A stretch of 64,000 nucleotides of DNA from Mallotus nudiflorus (lineage: Eukaryota; Streptophyta; Magnoliopsida; Malpighiales; Euphorbiaceae): contig CANTUR010000055.1 in NCBI GenBank assembly GCA_947683625.1, positions 3,616,001 to 3,680,000 of the forward strand. Reading direction: 5' to 3'. This document shows, piece after piece, positions 59,394 to 64,000 of the stretch. Position 1 is the stretch's first letter. The number at the start of each line of letters is the position of its first letter. Under the pieces are notes generated by a model. It did not search any database, had not been told where the DNA came from, and was given only the letters and a program-made list of their open reading frames with translations. Both the position numbers and the translations under genes were made by a program.

Positions 59394-60420
59394 GGGATTA
59401 CAACATTATTAGTCCTATAAATTATATCATTTTTTTTCAATTAAGTCCTATAAGTAATTTTATTTACAATCAAGTTCTATAAGTTTTAAAAAACTTTTTT
59501 GTTAGTCCTATCCGTTAGTCAAATCAATTTTCCATTAGTCAACCATTAAAATTAAACCTTTTTTTTTACATTTCAGTCCTAAAACTTTAAAATCTTTATA
59601 TTTTAAATAAATAATTTTTTATTTTTTTATAACTTATTACACTATTTAATTTCATAATAATTGTATTAACTCATTAAAAATAATATCAAAAATTAAATAT
59701 TAAAAATAAAAAATATTTATTCATTTATGTCAACATTATAATTTGTGTTAGATTTCAAATATCCATTGAATTCAATTATATTTGAATTAGATATTTTCAA
59801 AAAAACAAAATATGTTTCTTTATGTTAAGCTACTTTATAAAAACATATGTTTACTTATTTAATTGCTCAAATATTTATTACAAACAATCTATATTAAAGA
59901 AATATTTTGTCAAAAAATTGTCTATTTTTAATTTCATTAAGTTTAAAAATTATTTAAAATATAACACAAATTATAACATTGACAAATTTGATTGAGTTTT
60001 TTCCATATAAAAAAATTTTATCCATTTATGATATATTACTTAAAATTATATATTTAAAAAAATTAAAATATTTAATTAATTTTATTTAACATTGTTAATT
60101 AAACTAGTAATTTATGAAAAAAAATATTATCTTTAATTTTTATTTTTTGTTATTATTTTAGTGAGTTATATAGTTAGTATGCAAGTTAAATAATAAAATA
60201 AATCATAAATAAAAATATTTATTTAAAATATAAAAATGATATTTTTTAAAAGTTTTATGACTGAAATGTAAAAGAACATTTTAATTTTCAGGGTTGACTA
60301 ACAGATAAGACTAATGGAAAGACTTTTTAAAGCTTATAGAACTTAATTGTAAAGAAAATTATTTATAGGACTTAATTGAAAAACCAATACAATTTATAGG
60401 ACTAAGAATGTTGTTATCCC
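59394..60420. mobile_element. Long-TIR MITE, probably Mutator-like, inserted in hAT-2
   Basis: 1027 bp with inverted arms of about 180 bp. The left arm is GGGATTACAACATTATTAG, then TCCTATAAATT, CAATTAAGTCCTATAA and TTAGTCCTAT. The right arm read inward is GGGATAACAACATTCTTAG and continues in register to CATTTCAGTCATAAAACTTT. The centre is AT-rich and non-coding. The 9-bp flanking duplication and long arms fit Mutator-like non-autonomous elements. Removing it rejoins the two hAT transposase parts. Confidence 0.87.
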
Positions 60421-60429
60421 TCCGAATAA
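60421..60429. repeat. 9-bp target duplication of MITE, right copy
   Basis: TCCGAATAA, pairs with 59385-59393. Confidence 0.8.
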
Positions 60430-62090
60430 TTAACTAAAAAATTAATTAGTGTCCTATTAGTTTTGCTTCACCACCCATCTAACATTATAGAACAACTATG
60501 CTTAATCCCTGCATCATAGTGATTTTTTAACAAGTTTTCAATGCAAGTCACTTCTTCCTTCAAAAGTGTAACTCTTAATTCATGATAGTTAGGAGGCTCT
60601 AAAATTTAGGCCATATTGCCCAATGGCATCAACCATCCATTTAAATGAGTACATGCGAGCATCATTGAATGGAATCCCAACTTAGTAGAAAATCTACCAA
60701 TGTAATAATTCTCCATAGCTCAAACCTCTTTATCAAGAGAATCATTATGTTTGCTTGCCTTAATCTACCTTGTTTTCTAAGCTTAACAACTACTTCAAGT
60801 TTTTTAGAAATAAAAGAATCCATAGGATCCTTTTGCTTTGACTTATTTATTACAATAGTTGTTTTACCCTTTCCAATACTTGTTCTACTTGTCTTAGCTC
60901 TCTTCCCAGTTAAGTTGATTTCATCCTCCTCAACAGCATCTTCAATTTCAATCATATTTTCTAAGTCACAAGAATTAGGAATTTTGTCATAATTAATCTT
61001 TTTTTTCTTTTTTCCTTTCATATACTACTCTAATTCTTCCCTAACATGATCAAGACACTTCATACATTTTTAGGTATTTTTATTATCTTCTGTTTGATGT
61101 AATTTTGCCCTATATATCCCACATGTAGTCAATTTTCCACAAAACAGGCATGTAACAAAATTGGTATTCTTAAGGTTCTTTAGAAGTTGTATTACCAACT
61201 AGGATTTTTTTTTTTACTACTACTAGGAACATTAACATTTCCATTTGTCATTCTAAAAAAAAAAAAGAAAAAAAGGAAAATATTAATCAAATTATTACAT
61301 ATTTGTATTAGATGTCATGTGCAAATAATACATAAGTAGTACCAAATTAAAATAAATTGATAAAGATATGTAAATATAAAGAAGTAAAATTTTGAACAAT
61401 TTTTTTTCTTTTATAATTCAAATAACAAATAAAGTTATGCATTTGAAAATACATTAAAAGTGGTCAGAAATTAATAATGGACTAATGGTTAAATGTATAA
61501 TTGAAAATAAATTTAATTAATTGGAGGTTTTTTCTATCCTTTTTTGTACTCAATTTTGCCGTTAATAGTTTGATTTTATTAAAAAAAAGAATACATAAAA
61601 AAAGTTCAAAGATTTTTTTTTTAAAAAAAAAAGTAAAGAAGAGAAGTATTCTAATTAAATAATAAGTTTTAATATCTAATTTGTCTTTTAGTTGATGAAG
61701 ACAACTTGCAAAACCCTAGGCTCCACTAAAAAAAGAAAAAGAAATCTAAAGACAAAAGAAATTCGAATAAAGTATAAGTTTATTGGCTATAAATAAAATC
61801 AAACTTAAAATATTTCTAATCTTAGATTACTTTTTTAACTCTACAACTTAACAAAATCAAACCTAAAATTAAATAAGAAGACAAAAATATCCTCCAAAAT
61901 AATAAAAAGATAGAAATTTTAATAAAGCATATGCTTTTATCGCCTTGCGCTTCTAATAAAGCACAAGTTTAAGTACAAAAGGCATGCACCTAACTAAGCA
62001 TGCCTGACTTTATTGAAGTGGAAGTGATATTCCTAATGGGGTTGGGCTTTTGCACTTAGACGAGCGTTTTTTGCACTTTTCACAATATTG

Positions 62091-62098
62091 ATAATAAC
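62091..62098. repeat. 8-bp target duplication of hAT-2, right copy
   Basis: ATAATAAC, pairs with 57332-57339 with one mismatch. Confidence 0.65.
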
Positions 62099-62480
62099 AT
62101 AAACTTAAAAAATATTATAATAATTTTATTTGCTTACTTTTTATTAATAAAAATAACAATTAAATAAAAGATCTAATAGTTTATTAATTTATTTAAGTTA
62201 AATTTTAAAATTAAAATTTTTAAAGGAATGAAAAAAATCTAATCTAAATAAATTTAACTTAAATATAACTACTGAATATAATTCATAAAAAGAGTTACAT
62301 ATAATCATTAGATATGCAGTTAATGAAAATAAAATTAATAATAAATAATAAGAATTGAAAAAATGATGCAATGAAAAAATTAAATTGTATTATTAACTTG
62401 ATTATAGGACAGTGAGGATGCCAACCTTAAGTGGCATTCAATTCTACATAAATCACATCACCATTCTAGCTTAGTAGTTC
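62099..62480. other. Non-coding AT-rich stretch
   Basis: No gene seen. The last part (62409-62436, GAGGATGCCAACCTTAAGTGGCATTC) is a further partial copy of the hairpin sequence that follows. Confidence 0.5.
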
Positions 62481-62632
62481 CATTGATCATCAAGGTGCCA
62501 CTTAAGGCTAGCATCCCTACCTATATTTATAAGAAGATCTATTTAATGCACTGTGGAGGATTTTACAGTAGAGGTAAGGATGCTAGCCTTAAATAAGGAT
62601 GCTAGCCTTAAATGGCATCTTGATGATCAATG
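62481..62632. repeat. Inverted repeat with nested 20-bp tandem duplication
   Basis: Left arm CATTGATCATCAAGGTGCCA-CTTAAGGCTAGCATCC (62481-62516) is complementary to right arm GGATGCTAGCCTTAAATGGC-ATCTTGATGATCAATG (62597-62632) with few mismatches. The loop is about 80 bases. The inner end of the right arm is tandemly duplicated (AAGGATGCTAGCCTTAAAT at 62576 and 62595). It could form a hairpin in RNA or DNA. Origin unknown. Confidence 0.75.
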
Positions 62633-62689
62633 AAGCTATTGAGATGGAACTATCAAGGTATAAGAAATCACATGACATTCCAAAATTTA

Positions 62690-63190
62690 AAAGGGATTTG
62701 CCAATCCCATTTCCTTGACATTGTCTTTCTAATGGAGATGAAGAATATAAATCCAGTAATGAAGTGTAAAATGCAAGGTTTGTGGTTTTTTACAATACTT
62801 TTTTGTTAATCCTCAAGGTATAATTAGAGGTTTGGGTATTTGCATGGAGGATGATACGAATGTTGTTACCTAAGAGTATTTTGACTTTTTCATATGGTTT
62901 CGATATAAAGATACACTGAACAATATATGGTGGGATATTGATGGGGTTTATTTGAGTTATGATGAGTAAATGAGAGAGTAATAATAGGAATAACTTTGGC
63001 CCTTAAAAGGTAGTGTGAGGGACATAGTAGTTTTTGGTGGTGACTTTAATGAGATTTCCAAAAAGTTTGAAAAATAAGGTGGTAGTGGGGATGATTCATA
63101 ATGCATTCTAAAATTTCAAGGTTTTATTATTTTTTGAGGTTATTAGACTTGGGATACACTAGGGATATATATACTTGGAATTAGGGGTTT
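62690..63190 (+). pseudogene. L1-type LINE endonuclease fragment
   Basis: Pieces on the plus strand: FLDIVFLMEMKNINP (start of the endonuclease domain, where DIVFLMETK is usual), GIIRGLGI-like, EYFDFFIWFRYKDT, NIWWDIDGVYLSYDE, then VFGGDFNEISKKFEK.GGSGDDS and LRLLDLGYTRDIYTWN.GFTSD. GDFNE is the conserved metal-binding motif of AP-type endonucleases. There are several shifts and stops. No RT follows, so it is a truncated remnant. Confidence 0.75.
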
Positions 63191-63508
63191 ACATCAGACA
63201 AGCTTGGGTTGGTTCAGGTTTCAATTATTTAAAAAAAAAATCAAAACTGAACTAAAAACTAAAAATCATGTGTGGGTTCGATTAGGTCTCCAAAAATCGA
63301 CTAATTAATAACATATATTAAAAAATATAAGCTAATAATCAAATTGCGTTAGCATTCATCCTTGTTCCTTTGCCACCTAAGTTCAAATCCCAGATGTGTT
63401 GTACATAAGTGTTTTAAATATTTTTCCCCAAATACAAAAACAAGCATTATAGGTTATAGGATTTGAACGCACAACCTCATGTAGTTATAATAGGTGTCTT
63501 ACCACTTA
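63191..63508. other. Non-coding stretch, possible tRNA-derived SINE traces
   Basis: No reading frame. GTTCAAATCCC at 63382 and, inverted, GGATTTGAACGC at 63461 resemble the B box of RNA polymerase III promoters. A convincing A box and SINE body are not seen. Confidence 0.3.
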
Positions 63509-64000
63509 TGTTGACCCTTTGCATGATCAAGGTCATAATTAATCTCAATTCAACCATTTTTTTGACATTAACAATCAATTTTGAATCACTAATGCTCTTT
63601 GTTTATGTGTGTTTATAAGCATAAGTACCTAATTATGCTTAATGAAAGCAATGTTGATTTACCACACCTTAAATCAAGTTTGAGGGCATTCTAAACACAT
63701 TTAAAACCTTCAAATACCCCTACATATGTCCCCTAAGGCATGGGAAATGAACCGAGTGGAAAGGAGGTTGTTTGGAGGAAAAATGGCCATATTTTCTTGA
63801 GGGTATGCTTATACTCTCCTCGGGATCGTAAGGGTACACTCATGGTCTACTCGAGATTGTGAGCAACCCTCAGGATCATGAGCATAGGCTAGCCTTAAGA
63901 AAACATGACCATTTTGCCTCCAAACAACGTCCTTTACACCTGGTTCATTTCTCATGCCTTAAGGGACATGTGTAGGGGTATTTGAAGGCTTCAAATGTGT
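63509..64000 (+). repeat. 5' part of a fourth SIRE-like LTR (cut by window end)
   Basis: It starts TGTTGACCCTTTGCATGATC, which matches the LTR starts of SIRE-1 and SIRE-3 at nearly every position, after which the sequences diverge. GATC-centred motifs (CGGGATCGTAAGG, CTCGAGATTGTGAG, CAGGATCATGAGC at 63820-63885) recall the U3 of SIRE-2 and SIRE-3. Whether a complete element follows lies outside the window. Confidence 0.7.
63695..64000. repeat. Large imperfect inverted repeat in the last LTR
   Basis: The left arm, from ACACATTTAAAACCTTCAAA at 63695 to about 63806, pairs with the right arm from about 63890 to ACACATTTGAAGCCTTCAAA (reverse strand) ending at 64000. Shared blocks include AATACCCCTACA, GAAATGAACC, GTTGTTTGGAGG and AAAATGG. 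The right arm may continue past the window. Confidence 0.85.

Larger units (their letters stand above)
57657..61251 (-). pseudogene. hAT transposase, BED-finger and DUF659 type, decayed
   Basis: From 61251: MTNGNVNVPSSS, BED-like finger with VTCLFCGK...GIYRAKLH and KCMKCLDHVREELE, then YMKGKKKKK and an acidic linker (60662-61021). Frame shifts lead into AGIPFNDARMYSFKWMVDAIGQYG-type sequence (about 60600-60690). After the inserted MITE comes the DUF659-like block MFMKSIDTSSIIKTGEKTF, LLDKFVEYV and NIVQVITNNESNFKLVGKLL (59200-59382). Further on are AGYFLNQEFYYEN, GLYTCIKKLV and ELSLYKKANGLFG (58407-58658). The dimerisation end has RLNDLVFVKYNQALKAHY (about 58020-58110) and an acidic tail ending at 57657. 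Numerous stops. Confidence 0.85.
57340..62090 (-). mobile_element. hAT DNA transposon with BED-finger transposase (hAT-2)
   Basis: 4751 bp. The left end is CAAGGTAGTTAAAAGTG. The right end read inward is CAATATTGTGAAAAGTG, matching at 13 of 17 positions, a typical hAT terminus. An 8-bp duplication with one mismatch flanks it. A decayed transposase lies on the minus strand, and a MITE (59394-60420) is inserted within it. It is a different hAT clade from hAT-1, with a BED finger plus DUF659-like region. Confidence 0.8.

Noticed and set aside
63375..63500. tRNA gene or SINE, from B-box-like GTTCAAATCC and inverted GGATTTGAAC
   Set aside because: No cloverleaf could be drawn and no convincing A box found. 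Left as a low-confidence note only.

Overview
The window is a stretch of plant nuclear DNA made almost entirely of transposable elements. I see no host protein gene, rRNA or tRNA gene that I can support. The organism is very probably a flowering plant and most likely a eudicot. It is AT-rich, and it carries plant-type Ty1/copia elements of the SIRE/Maximus kind (initiator-Met primer site, long LTRs), chromodomain Ty3/gypsy elements, plant mariner-like, hAT and CACTA elements, and an L1-type LINE fragment. I cannot name the species.

Layout. 1-3.9 kb: decayed minus-strand Ty3/gypsy chromovirus. 4.5-13.5 kb: complete, apparently intact SIRE-type copia element (SIRE-1) with two LTRs that look identical, a perfect 5-bp target duplication (AAATG) and one open gag-pol frame of about 1390 residues. 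14.6-15.1 kb: tail of a second gypsy integrase. 15.1-34.9 kb: a minus-strand SIRE element (SIRE-3, target duplication GTTAG) whose 3' LTR was split by another minus-strand SIRE element (SIRE-2, 16.4-26.4 kb, target duplication CCACT). 36.7-40.0 kb (+) and 53.0-56.2 kb (-): two solo LTRs of one 3.2-kb family, in inverted orientation, with target duplications ATTGA and TAATA. Between them lie mariner-like fragments, a LINE-type RNase H fragment, a decayed copia fragment, an hAT element with an 8-bp target duplication, and a short CACTA element with a TTA duplication. 57.3-62.1 kb: a second, different hAT element on the minus strand, interrupted by a 1.0-kb long-TIR MITE (9-bp duplication). 62.4-64 kb: a hairpin repeat, a LINE endonuclease fragment, and the start of a fourth SIRE-like LTR holding a large inverted repeat.

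How it works together. SIRE-1 is the only element that looks functional: LTR promoter, primer site, gag, protease, integrase, reverse transcriptase and RNase H with the expected catalytic residues, a polypurine tract and a second LTR. The other elements are fossils. The main point of interest is the comparison of the three SIRE copies. SIRE-1 lacks a ~0.92-0.97-kb segment between the gag zinc knuckle and protease. In SIRE-2 and SIRE-3 that segment is bounded by GT and AG, and both carry an in-frame TAG at its end. SIRE-1 also looks like a mosaic of SIRE-2-like and SIRE-3-like parts. No novel non-transposon system was found.
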